Assembly (NCBI GenBank): GCA_001003705.1
Contig: LCPQ01000023.1
Coordinates: 1 to 32,148 of the forward strand
DNA from: Parcubacteria group bacterium GW2011_GWA2_48_9
Lineage (GTDB): Bacteria > Patescibacteriota > Patescibacteriia > UBA10025
Reading direction: 5' to 3'
DNA length: 32,148 bases
Part shown: positions 7,668-17,113 of the stretch, in pieces
Position numbering within the stretch: position 1 is the first letter of the stretch
Layout: each line of letters starts with the position of its first letter
Program-made: the position numbers and the translations under genes
The notes under the pieces: generated by a model
Databases searched by the model: none
What the model saw: only the letters and a program-made list of their open reading frames with translations
What the model was told of the DNA's origin: nothing

Positions 7668-8432
7668 ATGCATCTACCTGACGGCTTTCTCTCAAACGGT
7701 GTATCAGCACCACTGATTGGAGCAGCGGCGGCGGTTGGTGTAGCCGCGATATCGAAAGTCCGCAGCGCGTTTCTGAAACAGGTGCCTGTTTTAAAGCAAA
7801 AGTTGGCTACCTTTCCAAATGTTGGCGGCGGAGTTGAATCGAGTACGCAGTTTGTCCTTACAAAAGTAGGGAAAGAACACCTATGGCGAATGGCAAGCGT
7901 GGGCGCATTTATCTTCGCCGCACAGATGGTGAACTTCAAAGTGATGGATGGGGTTTCAGGGCATCTCCTGGGCGGCGTATTGGCGGCGCTGATACTCGGG
8001 CCGTGGGCGGGGTTTATCATCATGACGGCTGTCTTAACCGTTCAAGCGCTCATGTTCGGAGACGGCGGCATCATCGCGCTCGGTGCGAATATTGTAAACA
8101 TGGGGGTTATCGCCTGCATTGGGGGATGGTACGCATTCCGGTGGCTGTACGTGAAGACCGGGAAACGAAAAAAGTTTTTTCTCATCTTGGCCGCGTTTGT
8201 AGCATGGGTGTCGGTCGTCGCCGCGTCAGCGGGGGCATCCATAGAACTCATCGTGTCAGGTACGGCATCACTCAGCGCGATCTTACCAGACATGATAGGA
8301 ACTCACGCTTTGATTGGTGTAGGCGAAGGATTAATCACCTTCGGCTTATTGGTCCTCTTGCTCCACAAGCAGGAACGCATTGCCGCGATGGCATATGATG
8401 AAGAAGACTATGACGACCAAGACATGGGTTAG
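7668..8432 (+). CDS. cbiM: CbiM-type cobalt/nickel ECF transporter substrate-binding (S) component
   Basis: N-terminal MHLPDGFLSNGV (metal-binding Met-His N-terminus); LLGGVLAALILGPWAGFIIMTAVLTVQALMFGDGGIIALGANIVNMG. Confidence 0.93.
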   Translation: MHLPDGFLSNGVSAPLIGAAAAVGVAAISKVRSAFLKQVPVLKQKLATFPNVGGGVESSTQFVLTKVGKEHLWRMASVGAFIFAAQMVNFKVMDGVSGHLLGGVLAALILGPWAGFIIMTAVLTVQALMFGDGGIIALGANIVNMGVIACIGGWYAFRWLYVKTGKRKKFFLILAAFVAWVSVVAASAGASIELIVSGTASLSAILPDMIGTHALIGVGEGLITFGLLVLLLHKQERIAAMAYDEEDYDDQDMG

Positions 8433-8706
8433 TTTACTTGTCGTTTCTTTACTGATCGGTGGGGGATTATCGTTAACGGCATCGTCATCGCCTGACGGTT
8501 TGGAACATGTCGCAGGTACTCATGGTTTTTTCGGCAGCGCAGTGAGTTATCTGACAGGTGTTATACCTGACTACGCATTGCCGGGAGTGGACAATACTTA
8601 CCTCGCTACAGCACTGGCTGGCGTTGTGGGGACCGCGATGGTGTTTGGTACGCTATATATTCTCGGAGTGTTACTTTTCCCGAGACGCCAGGCTGGACAA
8701 AAGTAG
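8410..8706 (+). CDS. PDGLE-domain/CbiN-like small membrane protein
   Basis: MTTKTWVSLLVVSLLIGGGLSLTASSSPDGLEHVAGTHGF; PDGLE motif; overlaps the cbiM 3' end. Confidence 0.85.
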   Translation: MTTKTWVSLLVVSLLIGGGLSLTASSSPDGLEHVAGTHGFFGSAVSYLTGVIPDYALPGVDNTYLATALAGVVGTAMVFGTLYILGVLLFPRRQAGQK

Positions 8707-8727
8707 TATTTTCTATACACTGCATAG

Positions 8728-8862
8728 CTATATGAGCGCCGCTAGTCCCGACGTTCGCCAAGTGCGAAGTCGGGATCCCGATTCTCCAAAAGGAGACATT
8801 GGGACTCAATGGTAGTCGCCTCAGCGGCGACCCGCCGAAGAGGCGGGAGGGCTATCATATAG
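8728..8862. repeat. compound inverted-repeat element (~135 bp) with 8-bp terminal inverted repeats
   Basis: ctatatga (8728-8735) / tcatatag (8855-8862); internal hairpins cccgac-g-ttcgc/gcgaa-gtcggg, tctcc-aaaa-ggaga, gtcgcc/ggcgac, cccgcc-gaaga-ggcggg. Confidence 0.6.
8811..8849. repeat. dispersed GC-rich hairpin repeat, copy A
   Basis: ggtagtcgcctcagcggcgacccgccgaagaggcgggag; 36/39 identical to 21201-21239. Confidence 0.85.
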
Positions 8863-8884
8863 TTTATATGTCGCCTAATCCCTT

Positions 8885-8956
8885 GCGTCCATAGCTCAAT
8901 GGTAGAGCAGAGGCCTTTTAAGCCTAAGGTTGGAGGTTCGAGTCCCCCTGGACGCA
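8885..8956 (+). tRNA. tRNA-Lys(TTT)
   Basis: Acceptor GCGTCCA/TGGACGC, D-arm GCTC..GAGC, loop CTTTTAA (anticodon TTT), T-loop TTCGAGT; no encoded CCA. Confidence 0.88.
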
Positions 8957-9001
8957 GAGGATTAGGCGGAGGAGAAGGAGTCGTGTGAGAATACAAGTAC
9001 C

Positions 9002-9472
9002 ATGAATACCGAAGTCGAGAAAAACCCGAGACCAGAATCTACAGGCGAGCAATCTGAAGTTGTGCAACCTCCAGTTGACGCAGGCCAACCGACTCCCGAT
9101 GTTTCTCGCGAGTCAGCGATTCCGACTGCAGAATTGAGCGCCCAGGAGAAGCAAGACATCGGCGGTATTCGCGAGCAGACGAGAGCCGGTTTTGGTGCAC
9201 TCTATGAAATACTGCCACATGATGGCAAGATTGAAGAAGACCAAGTTACTCGTGCAATGAAGACTGTTGAAAGTCTTGCAAACCTGACCCCTGTTCCGCG
9301 CCACGAAGTTACTGCGGCTATTATTCGATTAGAGCTCTATCAGAAGCCCAAAGAAGAATTTATCAATGAGCTCGCTAAACTCCCGATGGTTGATTTGTGG
9401 ATACACATGCAAGGGCTGAATCGAGCGGGAGATCGACGCCTAGAGGAGACGCAACGCGGAATAGCGGCGTAG
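9002..9472 (+). CDS. hypothetical protein (acidic N-terminus, helical C-terminus)
   Basis: Intact 156-aa ORF, not opposed by a better ORF; no recognised family. Confidence 0.6.
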   Translation: MNTEVEKNPRPESTGEQSEVVQPPVDAGQPTPDVSRESAIPTAELSAQEKQDIGGIREQTRAGFGALYEILPHDGKIEEDQVTRAMKTVESLANLTPVPRHEVTAAIIRLELYQKPKEEFINELAKLPMVDLWIHMQGLNRAGDRRLEETQRGIAA

Positions 9473-9565
9473 ACAATTTGAAAGATTACTGGCAGGATTA
9501 TTGTAGTATAAGCAAGAAGGAAAGCGCGACTGACTTTCACGCTTAGTATTTATTGGTAGTGAGCG

Positions 9566-10237
9566 ATGACGAATATCATTGAAGCTGTAGGATTAACGAA
9601 GAAGTATCAAGACGGCGATTCCACCGTTTTCGCCCTGCAGAATGTTTCGCTGAAATTGCCTGAAGGAGAAAGCATGGTAATTATTGGCCCATCCGGGTCG
9701 GGCAAGACCACGCTATTACAGCTTCTTGGCGGTTTAGAGTACCCTAGCGAAGGCACCGTAAAAGTACATGACAAGACATTAAACGCCATGGATGACGGAT
9801 CGTTATCCGCTTTTCGGAACTCAACGATCGGCTTTGTATTCCAATTTTTTCAACTTCACGAATACCTGACGGCGAAGGAAAATATCGCCCTACCTCTCAT
9901 GCTCGCAGGCAAGGGAGGACAGGAAGCGAATACGCGCGCGGATGAGCTTTTGAAAGATATGCACCTTGAGGACCGGTCGCGCCATATCCCCGTGCAAATG
10001 TCGGGAGGAGAGATGCAGCGCGTGGCGATTGCCCGTGCGCTCGCGAACCACCCGAAGATTATTCTCGCGGATGAACCCACCGGGAATCTCGATAAAAAGA
10101 ACGCTGAAAACGTCTTAGAAATCTTTTCGCATATAATGAAGTCAGGCGTCAGCGTCGTCATGATCACCCACGACGAAGGCATGTCAAAAAGATTCACCCG
10201 CTCCCTGCATCTCGATAAGGGGAAGCTCATTTCATAA
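9566..10237 (+). CDS. ABC transporter ATP-binding protein (LolD/MacB type)
   Basis: Walker A IIGPSGSGKTTL, signature MSGGEMQRVAIARAL, Walker B IILADEPTGNLD, H-loop MITHDE. Confidence 0.95.
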   Translation: MTNIIEAVGLTKKYQDGDSTVFALQNVSLKLPEGESMVIIGPSGSGKTTLLQLLGGLEYPSEGTVKVHDKTLNAMDDGSLSAFRNSTIGFVFQFFQLHEYLTAKENIALPLMLAGKGGQEANTRADELLKDMHLEDRSRHIPVQMSGGEMQRVAIARALANHPKIILADEPTGNLDKKNAENVLEIFSHIMKSGVSVVMITHDEGMSKRFTRSLHLDKGKLIS

Positions 10238-10241
10238 CTCT

Positions 10242-12092
10242 ATGAAAGTCGGTTACGTAAATAAGATTAATTTCAAGAAACTGAAGAAGTACCCGGGGAA
10301 ATCGCTTTTTCTCGTGTTACCGATAACCATACTGATACTACTGGGCATCGTCATGTCGAGTCAGGCGAAGAATATTATGGCAGCTTCGCAGCAAGCTATT
10401 TTCGGGACGGCAGCTACTTCCGGACAGCTGATAGAACTCTCAAGCATGCAAGTAACTGGCGGTGCAAACGGCGATCAGCGGGTCCAAATGGTATTCGGCG
10501 GAGACGCGGAGTATACAGATACTGATCGCGATGTTATCAGCGGCATAAATAACGTGGAAACCGCCGCGCTGACCGTCTCCATTCCCATCAGTCAGGCAGC
10601 GACAGGCGATTTATTTGCAGGAAAGTCGGTTTCCCTCACAAATCTCCGAACACTCGATGAAGCGGTATCGAGCCAGTACACCGACCAGGATTTTTCATAC
10701 CGTGAAGGGCAGCCGATACCGATCATTCTTAACGCCCAAACATTTACCCGTAGTTACGAAGACTGGAAAGGACAGACGGAAGTCACGATTGACGTAGGCG
10801 GATTCCAGCGAGGTGGCGGCCCGCCTGATACCGAAGCAATAGAAAACCAAACTCCGATTAAGTTTGAAGCAATTCCGTATGACCGTGACAATTTGATTGG
10901 CAAAGAAATTACCATTTCGTTCGGTGGTTTGGACCCGCTCCAGGATTATGAACAGGAATTCACCGGTTCCGGCATGTTATTCCGCAAGTTAACGGACGAA
11001 CAGATACAGGCCAATGAAGACGAACGAAAGTCCGCGATCGAGCCGTATTGGAACTACGATGGGCTGAATACTCCTCTGACGTACACGTTTAAAATCGTCG
11101 GGGTGCTTGAAAACCAGCAATCCTTCGCCTCGTACATACCAGAAGAATTTGCGAGCGTACTTATGAATAACTACCTCCAGAAGCAGCTCGACGCTCGTAC
11201 AGACAAACAGTTGCCGAACGACCTTTTGAACACCACGTTCTACGGCATGACATATGACGGTGTTGAGCTCCAGGGAAACGGATTTGGCGGGCTCGGGAAG
11301 TTTATCGGAGGAGGGCCGGGAGGAACTATTGCAATCGGTAGTAGTGATCAGGAAACACAAGCAGGCTATACTATTCCTGGTTTGGTGATTGAAACAGAAC
11401 GCCAAGAAGGCGACTCAGACGCATTCCAAAGAAGGATGTTCGGTTCCACCGGAGATGTAAAAGGTATTATTACCAATACCGATGTATTCGATGAATCAGC
11501 GCATTCATCGGACACCATGCTAATAAAGGTCAACGACATTGCGAATCGCTCGCAGGCGGTAAAAGACTTAAATGATGCAGGGTATGCATACCAGGATTTG
11601 AACGACCAAGAAGTGTTTACCGAACTCCAAAATACGATGCAGACTTCTACGACGGTCACAACGGCTGCGTTCGTTGTTCTCACTGCGCTGATTGTCATAC
11701 TGACTATGGGCAAATTCGTATCAGAGAGTAGAAAAGAAATCGGTATTTTCCGTGCAATTGGCGCGACGAAGAAAGACATTAAACAGCTGTTTATCATGCA
11801 AGCGGTAGGGTACACGTTTGTCGGATATATTGCCGGAGTTGTCGGCGGAATAGCATTAGTCTTTATCCTCGCGAAACCGATTCAGCTGTGGTTTGAAGCG
11901 TTTCTCAAAAGGACCGTAGGTGAGACGTTTTCTGTCGTGCAGCAGACCAGTGCTGGCGTATTTACCCATATCGATTGGCAGATGTTTGGGCTCTATACAC
12001 TATTGTTGTTTGCCATTGCCCTCGTTATTTCAATCATTCCAGCCACCCAGGCGTCGCGCGTATCGCCAGTGCAGGCGATGAAGAATGAGTAG
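10242..12092 (+). CDS. ABC transporter permease (FtsX/MacB-like)
   Basis: N-terminal TM, large extracytoplasmic region, C-terminal FtsX domain ESRKEIGIFRAIGATKKDIKQLFIMQA...IPATQASRVSPVQAMKNE; 4 nt after the ATPase gene. Confidence 0.92.
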   Translation: MKVGYVNKINFKKLKKYPGKSLFLVLPITILILLGIVMSSQAKNIMAASQQAIFGTAATSGQLIELSSMQVTGGANGDQRVQMVFGGDAEYTDTDRDVISGINNVETAALTVSIPISQAATGDLFAGKSVSLTNLRTLDEAVSSQYTDQDFSYREGQPIPIILNAQTFTRSYEDWKGQTEVTIDVGGFQRGGGPPDTEAIENQTPIKFEAIPYDRDNLIGKEITISFGGLDPLQDYEQEFTGSGMLFRKLTDEQIQANEDERKSAIEPYWNYDGLNTPLTYTFKIVGVLENQQSFASYIPEEFASVLMNNYLQKQLDARTDKQLPNDLLNTTFYGMTYDGVELQGNGFGGLGKFIGGGPGGTIAIGSSDQETQAGYTIPGLVIETERQEGDSDAFQRRMFGSTGDVKGIITNTDVFDESAHSSDTMLIKVNDIANRSQAVKDLNDAGYAYQDLNDQEVFTELQNTMQTSTTVTTAAFVVLTALIVILTMGKFVSESRKEIGIFRAIGATKKDIKQLFIMQAVGYTFVGYIAGVVGGIALVFILAKPIQLWFEAFLKRTVGETFSVVQQTSAGVFTHIDWQMFGLYTLLLFAIALVISIIPATQASRVSPVQAMKNE

Positions 12093-12145
12093 TGTAATAC
12101 AAAAAACCCCACTTCCTTCACTCGGAGCGGGTTGTTAGGTTTGGT

Positions 12146-12430
12146 TTACTGACCCTGTTTCAACGCATCTTTCAGCGCTTTTCCGGCTTTGAACTTCGGG
12201 ATTGTCATCGCATGTATTTGGATGTGCTCTTTCGGATTGCGGGGATTCACGCCGCCACGGGCGGAGCGTTCCTTCGACATAAACGTGCCAAAGCCGGCGA
12301 TGGTGACTTCTTCCTTCGCCCGGAGCCGCTCTGTCACGATACCAGTAAACGCCTCAATCATGTCGTCGGCCTGCTTCTTAGTCATGCCTGTCTTCTGCGC
12401 GATAGCGTCGATGAGTGCAGCTTTGTTCAT
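12146..12430 (-). CDS. HU family DNA-binding protein
   Basis: MNKAALIDAIAQKTGMTKKQADDMIEAF...VTIAGFGTFMSKERSARGGVNPRNPKEHIQIHAMTIPKFKAGKALKDALK. Confidence 0.96.
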   Translation of the reverse strand: MNKAALIDAIAQKTGMTKKQADDMIEAFTGIVTERLRAKEEVTIAGFGTFMSKERSARGGVNPRNPKEHIQIHAMTIPKFKAGKALKDALKQGQ

Positions 12431-12445
12431 ACGCCATCCAGTATA

Positions 12446-13240
12446 TTATAGTTTCACTTCGCGATCAACTCGCTCGATATGTTTCGCGAGTTTTGTCGCC
12501 GTGTTGATCTCGATGAGGACCGAGCAGAAAATTTGTAGGGGATCTTCGGATGTTTCAAACCGTTGAGGCAGCTGTGTCAGGAATTGGCGCATAATAATTT
12601 CTTTGTCCACGCCAAGAACCGCATGCTTCGGTCCGACCATTCCGAGATCGGTTACGTATGCGGTACCCTTTGGCAAGATTTGAGCATCAGCTGTCGGGAC
12701 ATGTGTATGAGTTCCGACGACAGCTGTTACCTTTCCATCGGCGAAAAAACCGAACGCGCGTTTCTCGGACGTCACTTCGGCATGGAAGTCAACGATGATT
12801 GCGTCTGGCACGTCCTTTTCATATTGTTTCAGAAGCTTTTCGAGAGTTCGGAACGGATCGTCAAGATTTTCATGCATAAATACCCGCCCCTGTAGGTTGA
12901 TCAAAAGGAGCTTTTTATCCCCTAGAGGGATTATTTTGGCTCCGCTTCCTGCCGTGCCATGCGGGTAGTTCGCCGGACGAAGTAGGACGTAGTTCGGATC
13001 GTTGAAGATTTCAAACACTTCTGGCTTATCCCAGACATGGTTGCCCGATGTGAAGACATCTACGCCGGCTTCTCGGATATCATCGAGCGCTTTCCTGGTA
13101 ACTCCCTTGCCGTGCGACACATTTTCTACGTTCGCGATGACGAGATCGCAAGCATAGTGTTTCCTGATATCAGGCAGGAGGGCGGTTGTCGCCTGCCTTC
13201 CCGGCTTCGCATCTATATCGCCAATGAAGAGTACCTTCAT
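12446..13240 (-). CDS. ymdB: YmdB family metallophosphoesterase
   Basis: MKVLFIGDIDAKPGRQA...VIANVENVSHGKGVT...TSGNHVWDKPE...VDFHAEVTSEKRAFGFFADGKVTAVVGTHTHVPTAD; adjacent to rny. Confidence 0.93.
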   Translation of the reverse strand: MKVLFIGDIDAKPGRQATTALLPDIRKHYACDLVIANVENVSHGKGVTRKALDDIREAGVDVFTSGNHVWDKPEVFEIFNDPNYVLLRPANYPHGTAGSGAKIIPLGDKKLLLINLQGRVFMHENLDDPFRTLEKLLKQYEKDVPDAIIVDFHAEVTSEKRAFGFFADGKVTAVVGTHTHVPTADAQILPKGTAYVTDLGMVGPKHAVLGVDKEIIMRQFLTQLPQRFETSEDPLQIFCSVLIEINTATKLAKHIERVDREVKL

Positions 13241-13250
13241 TGTTGGAGCA

Positions 13251-14786
13251 TTAGCGGGCGTATTCGATCACGCGCTTTTCCCTAATGACAGTGACTTTGA
13301 TTTCACCAGGGTATTTCAATTCCTGTTGGATCTTTGTGGCGATATCTTTTGCCATCTTCGTCGCTGTCCAGTCGTCTATTTTTTCAGGTGTCACGAATAC
13401 TCTCACTTCACGTCCAGCCTGGATAGCGTACGTCTTCTCTACACCGTCGAAGCTTTTCGCAATTGCTTCCAGATCTTCGAGCCGTTTCACATACTGTTCG
13501 TAAGTGTCTTTACGGGCACCTGGGCGCGCGCCAGAGAGGGCATCAGCAACCTTCACAATTACGGCTTCAATAGTTTTTGGCTGGTCGTCGTGGTGGCCGA
13601 TACAGATGTAGGCAATTTCTTCAGGAAAGCCGAATTTCCGCTTCAGAATGTCGTAGCCGATTTCCGTGTGGGATCCCTGAATTTCATGATCTACCGCTTT
13701 GCCAATGTCATGGAAGAGGCCGCCTTTCTTTGCGATTGAAACGTTGGCGCCCAGCTCTTCAGCAAGCATTGATGAAATGTGGGCTACTTCGATGGAGTGC
13801 CGAAGCTGGTTTTGGCCATAACTCGTGCGATATTTCAACCGGCCAAGAATTTGCAGCAATTTCGGGTCTATTCCGGCGATACCGACTTCATATGCCGCCT
13901 CTTCGCCAGCTTCGCGGATATCCCGCGCTAACTCCTTTTTCGCTTGGTCGATAGCTTCCTCTATGCGCCCAGGGTGTATACGGCCGTCCTGGATCAGTTT
14001 CTCGAGCGCACGTTTCGCCAAATGCCGGCGGATAGGACTAAAGCCCGAAACAAGAATTGATTCAGGCGTATCATCGACGATTATTTCCACGCCGGTAAGC
14101 TGTTCGATTGTTTTGATATTTCTTCCCTCACGGCCTATAATTCTGCCTTTCATCTCGTCTGACGGAAGGTTGATCACAGTTGTCGTTGTTTCTGCCGCAT
14201 GGGAAGCAGCGTACCGTTGCATGGCGGAACTCATGATTTCACGGGCTTTTCGCTCGTATTCCTCGAGACCCGTTTTTTCCAAATGTTTGACGCGCTGAAA
14301 GAGATCGTCCTTTACGCTTGTTTCCACGTTCTCGAGAAGGATATTTTTCGCCTCTTCACGGCTCAAGCCGGAGATTCTTTCGAGTTTGTCGGTTTGATCC
14401 TGACGGATTTTTTCGATCTGACCTTTGATTGCTTCTATTTCAGTCGCACGGTCTTGCAACTTCTGCTGGCGATTTTCAAGGTCAATCAGTTTTTGATCAA
14501 AAAGCCCCTCGCGCTTTTCAAGGCGAGACTGTAATTGTGTGATCTCGGTACGCCGTATTCGTTCTTCGCGTTTAGCATCTTCGACTATTTGCAAAGCTTG
14601 ATCCTTCGCTTTCAGAAGGATTTCTTTCTGTTTGTTGTTTGTTTCCTGTGTGAGCTGCTGGAGTCGTGCTTCAGCAGTATCGATTTGCTTGGCTGCCCAA
14701 ACTTTTCTGGCAAAATACCCGGTGATCATACCGCCGGGAATGCCAACAAAGGTCAAAATAACCCAAATAAGGTTTTCTGCGGACAT
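13251..14786 (-). CDS. rny: ribonuclease Y
   Basis: N-terminal TM and coiled coil, KH domain MKGRIIGREGRNIKTIEQLTGVEIIVDDTPE, HD domain GGLFHDIGKAVDHEIQGSHTEIG, C-terminal PGEIKVTVIREKRVIEYAR. Confidence 0.97.
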   Translation of the reverse strand: MSAENLIWVILTFVGIPGGMITGYFARKVWAAKQIDTAEARLQQLTQETNNKQKEILLKAKDQALQIVEDAKREERIRRTEITQLQSRLEKREGLFDQKLIDLENRQQKLQDRATEIEAIKGQIEKIRQDQTDKLERISGLSREEAKNILLENVETSVKDDLFQRVKHLEKTGLEEYERKAREIMSSAMQRYAASHAAETTTTVINLPSDEMKGRIIGREGRNIKTIEQLTGVEIIVDDTPESILVSGFSPIRRHLAKRALEKLIQDGRIHPGRIEEAIDQAKKELARDIREAGEEAAYEVGIAGIDPKLLQILGRLKYRTSYGQNQLRHSIEVAHISSMLAEELGANVSIAKKGGLFHDIGKAVDHEIQGSHTEIGYDILKRKFGFPEEIAYICIGHHDDQPKTIEAVIVKVADALSGARPGARKDTYEQYVKRLEDLEAIAKSFDGVEKTYAIQAGREVRVFVTPEKIDDWTATKMAKDIATKIQQELKYPGEIKVTVIREKRVIEYAR

Positions 14787-14857
14787 AGGAGTGTATATAC
14801 GTCAAATACATAGTAAAGTTACTCAAACGAGTCCCTGACAGCGTATCATAAGGACTG

Positions 14858-14889
14858 AACCCTCGCAAGCGGTCTACACTCGAGGGGTT
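14858..14889 (+). terminator. possible terminator hairpin between clpP and rny
   Basis: aaccctcg / cgaggggtt (one bulge), followed by gttttat on the plus strand. Confidence 0.25.
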
Positions 14890-14913
14890 GTTTTATATCA
14901 CCGAGAATGGCTG

Positions 14914-15510
14914 TTAGCCCGAGATAATCTTATCGATCAGGCCGTATTTTTTCGCTTCCTCACCGGAGAGGAAGTAATCGCGATCAGTGTCCTTCTCGAT
15001 TCTTGCGAGAGACTGGCCTGTGTGTTTGGCGAGGATCTGATTCAGGCGGTCACGGATTTTCAGAATATGTTCTGCCCGTATCTTAATGTCGGATGCCTGA
15101 CCTTCTGCGCCACCCATCACTTGATGCAGCATAATTTCCGAATTTGGCAGTGCGAACCGCTTGCCTTTCGCTCCTGCAGCCAATAATGTTGCTGACATCG
15201 AGGCTGCCATGCCTACGCAAATAGTGACGATGTCTGGTTTCACGTACTGCATTGTATCGTAGATTGCCATTCCGGCTGTCACGGATCCGCCGGGAGAGTT
15301 AATGTACAGTTTGATATCTTTTTGTTTGTCTTGTGATTCCAAAAATAATAATTGCGCAATAACAATATTGGCAACCGCATCGCTAATCGGTGTGCCAAGG
15401 AAAATAATGCGTTCTTTTAAGAGCCGCGAGTAGATATCATAGGCTCGCTCCCCAAACTGGGACTTTTCTATAACTGTCGGGATTAAGTATTGGTTTATTG
15501 GTTCCGGCAT
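14914..15510 (-). CDS. clpP: ATP-dependent Clp protease proteolytic subunit
   Basis: Catalytic Ser in [15 protein letters not shown], His in [27 protein letters not shown]. Confidence 0.97.
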   Translation of the reverse strand: MPEPINQYLIPTVIEKSQFGERAYDIYSRLLKERIIFLGTPISDAVANIVIAQLLFLESQDKQKDIKLYINSPGGSVTAGMAIYDTMQYVKPDIVTICVGMAASMSATLLAAGAKGKRFALPNSEIMLHQVMGGAEGQASDIKIRAEHILKIRDRLNQILAKHTGQSLARIEKDTDRDYFLSGEEAKKYGLIDKIISG

Positions 15511-15655
15511 AGGTTATTCAATAGTAGGAGGAGGGGTGCAAAAAGTCAATGTGATACAAGATATATAGCAGAAAATGGTATGAAAAATGGGAAAAGTGAA
15601 AAAAGTGATGCTCCCCTTGTCACCCTTCGAGTCTTTTTACCATTTATAATACCTA

Positions 15656-16666
15656 TTATTCAATGTCCCACCCATTCTCCGTTTCGATGAGGCTCGCTTC
15701 GATACTAAAACCCGCCGCCTTTTTATGCCCACCACCGCCAAAAGCTTTTGCGAGCGTTGCCACATTGATGTACGGATCAGTCGTTCGAAGCGACACTTTG
15801 ATTTTTCCCTTTTCGGACTCCTTAAACACCATAACCATCTTCGTTTTTCTTAGTGTATTCAGAAAGTTCGCGATTCCCTCAGTCGCTTCATCTTCAATAC
15901 CGAGTTCCTCAAAGTCCTTAACAGTGATAGCTGTCGTAACAATTCCCGTCTCCGGGTTCTCCTTTAAACGTGACAGCGCCTTGCCCCATAACTGAAGATG
16001 GGTAAGTGGGGTGTTTCGCATAGTATAGAGCATAATGTTTTTGAGGCGCGCCCCGTAACCGAGTAATTTGGCCGCCGCTTCGAGGGAAGAGGATGTTGTC
16101 GCCAAGTTAGAGAAGATGCCGGTGTCAGTGATAATGCCTGTCAAAAGGCATGTTGCTACTTCTTGTGATATCGGGTGCCTATGGTAGTCGAGGAAGTGAA
16201 ATATGATCTCAGACGTAGAAGAGGCTTGCTCATGCACGAGATTCGTATGTCCGAATCGTGTATTCGTCGGATGATGATCGATATTGATGATGATGGGTTT
16301 ATGCACCTGTAAGTCCTTTATCAAATCTTCTACTCCCGCATAGACTAAGTCGCCTGAGTCGAGAACACACACCAGGTCGTAATGATGACGTTTAATCCAT
16401 TCATGGTCCGAGGTGAATGTCTCTATCTTTGGCAGGTACCCAAAATGCTGTGGTACTTTGTGAATACAAAAACAGGTATGCTGCTTGCCAAGGGAATCCA
16501 GAAAATGACTTAAGCCTAAAGCTGCACCCAGCGTATCGCCGTCAGGTTTCTGATGCGAAATAATTAGGATACGGTTAGCCCGGTCTATGTGTTCCTTAAT
16601 TTCTTCAAATTGGCGCGAAAATTCCTTCATACGGAACGGATCTGGGAGTAAGTTTTTGATGTCCAA
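15656..16666 (-). CDS. DHH/DHHA1 family phosphoesterase (NrnA-like)
   Basis: ISHQKPDGDTLGAALGL, VLDSGDL, IINIDHHPTN, C-terminal GGGGHKKAAGFSIE. Confidence 0.93.
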   Translation of the reverse strand: MDIKNLLPDPFRMKEFSRQFEEIKEHIDRANRILIISHQKPDGDTLGAALGLSHFLDSLGKQHTCFCIHKVPQHFGYLPKIETFTSDHEWIKRHHYDLVCVLDSGDLVYAGVEDLIKDLQVHKPIIINIDHHPTNTRFGHTNLVHEQASSTSEIIFHFLDYHRHPISQEVATCLLTGIITDTGIFSNLATTSSSLEAAAKLLGYGARLKNIMLYTMRNTPLTHLQLWGKALSRLKENPETGIVTTAITVKDFEELGIEDEATEGIANFLNTLRKTKMVMVFKESEKGKIKVSLRTTDPYINVATLAKAFGGGGHKKAAGFSIEASLIETENGWDIE

Positions 16667-16728
16667 TACTACCCTTCGTCGTTCCGTCTGTCAACCCCCA
16701 GTTGAATACAAGGGGGCACCAAGGGTTA

Positions 16729-17103
16729 TCAGGGGGTATGAGGGGACGTTTTGTCCTGGGATCCATCCTTGGCAATGTCGTTGAGTAGTTGCTCTATTCG
16801 GGCCGCATGACGCTCTGTCGTATCGAGGGTAAATCTTACCTTAGGTATTTTTCGGAGGGTAATCTTTTCATTCAAAACATGATGAAAAAAAACCGCCCTC
16901 TTTTCAAGGTACTGGAGAATTTCCTTGGCTGCGTCATCTGGCGCGATGCTCACAGAGATAGTGCAGACTGACAAATCACGGGATGTGTTTACCCGCGTGA
17001 TTGTCACGAAGCTTTCATGCGGCAAATCAAGCTCTCGGGCAAACAGCTCGCTCAGCTGGCGTCTGATCAGCTCATTGATGCGATCCATGCGGTCTACCGG
17101 CAT
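16729..17103 (-). CDS. rbfA: ribosome-binding factor A
   Basis: MDRINELIRRQLSELFARELDLP...VTITRVNTSRDLSVCTISVSI...LRKIPKVRFTLDTTERHAARIEQLLNDI; directly downstream of infB. Start chosen at 17103. Confidence 0.88.
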   Translation of the reverse strand: MPVDRMDRINELIRRQLSELFARELDLPHESFVTITRVNTSRDLSVCTISVSIAPDDAAKEILQYLEKRAVFFHHVLNEKITLRKIPKVRFTLDTTERHAARIEQLLNDIAKDGSQDKTSPHTP

Positions 17104-17113
17104 AAGTCGCTCG

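Noticed and set aside
7883-8398. 171-aa plus ORF inside cbiM
   Set aside because: Alternate frame of a clear CbiM; Arg-rich shadow.
13224-14813. Several plus-strand ORFs (92-171 aa)
   Set aside because: Antisense to RNase Y, which has intact domains.
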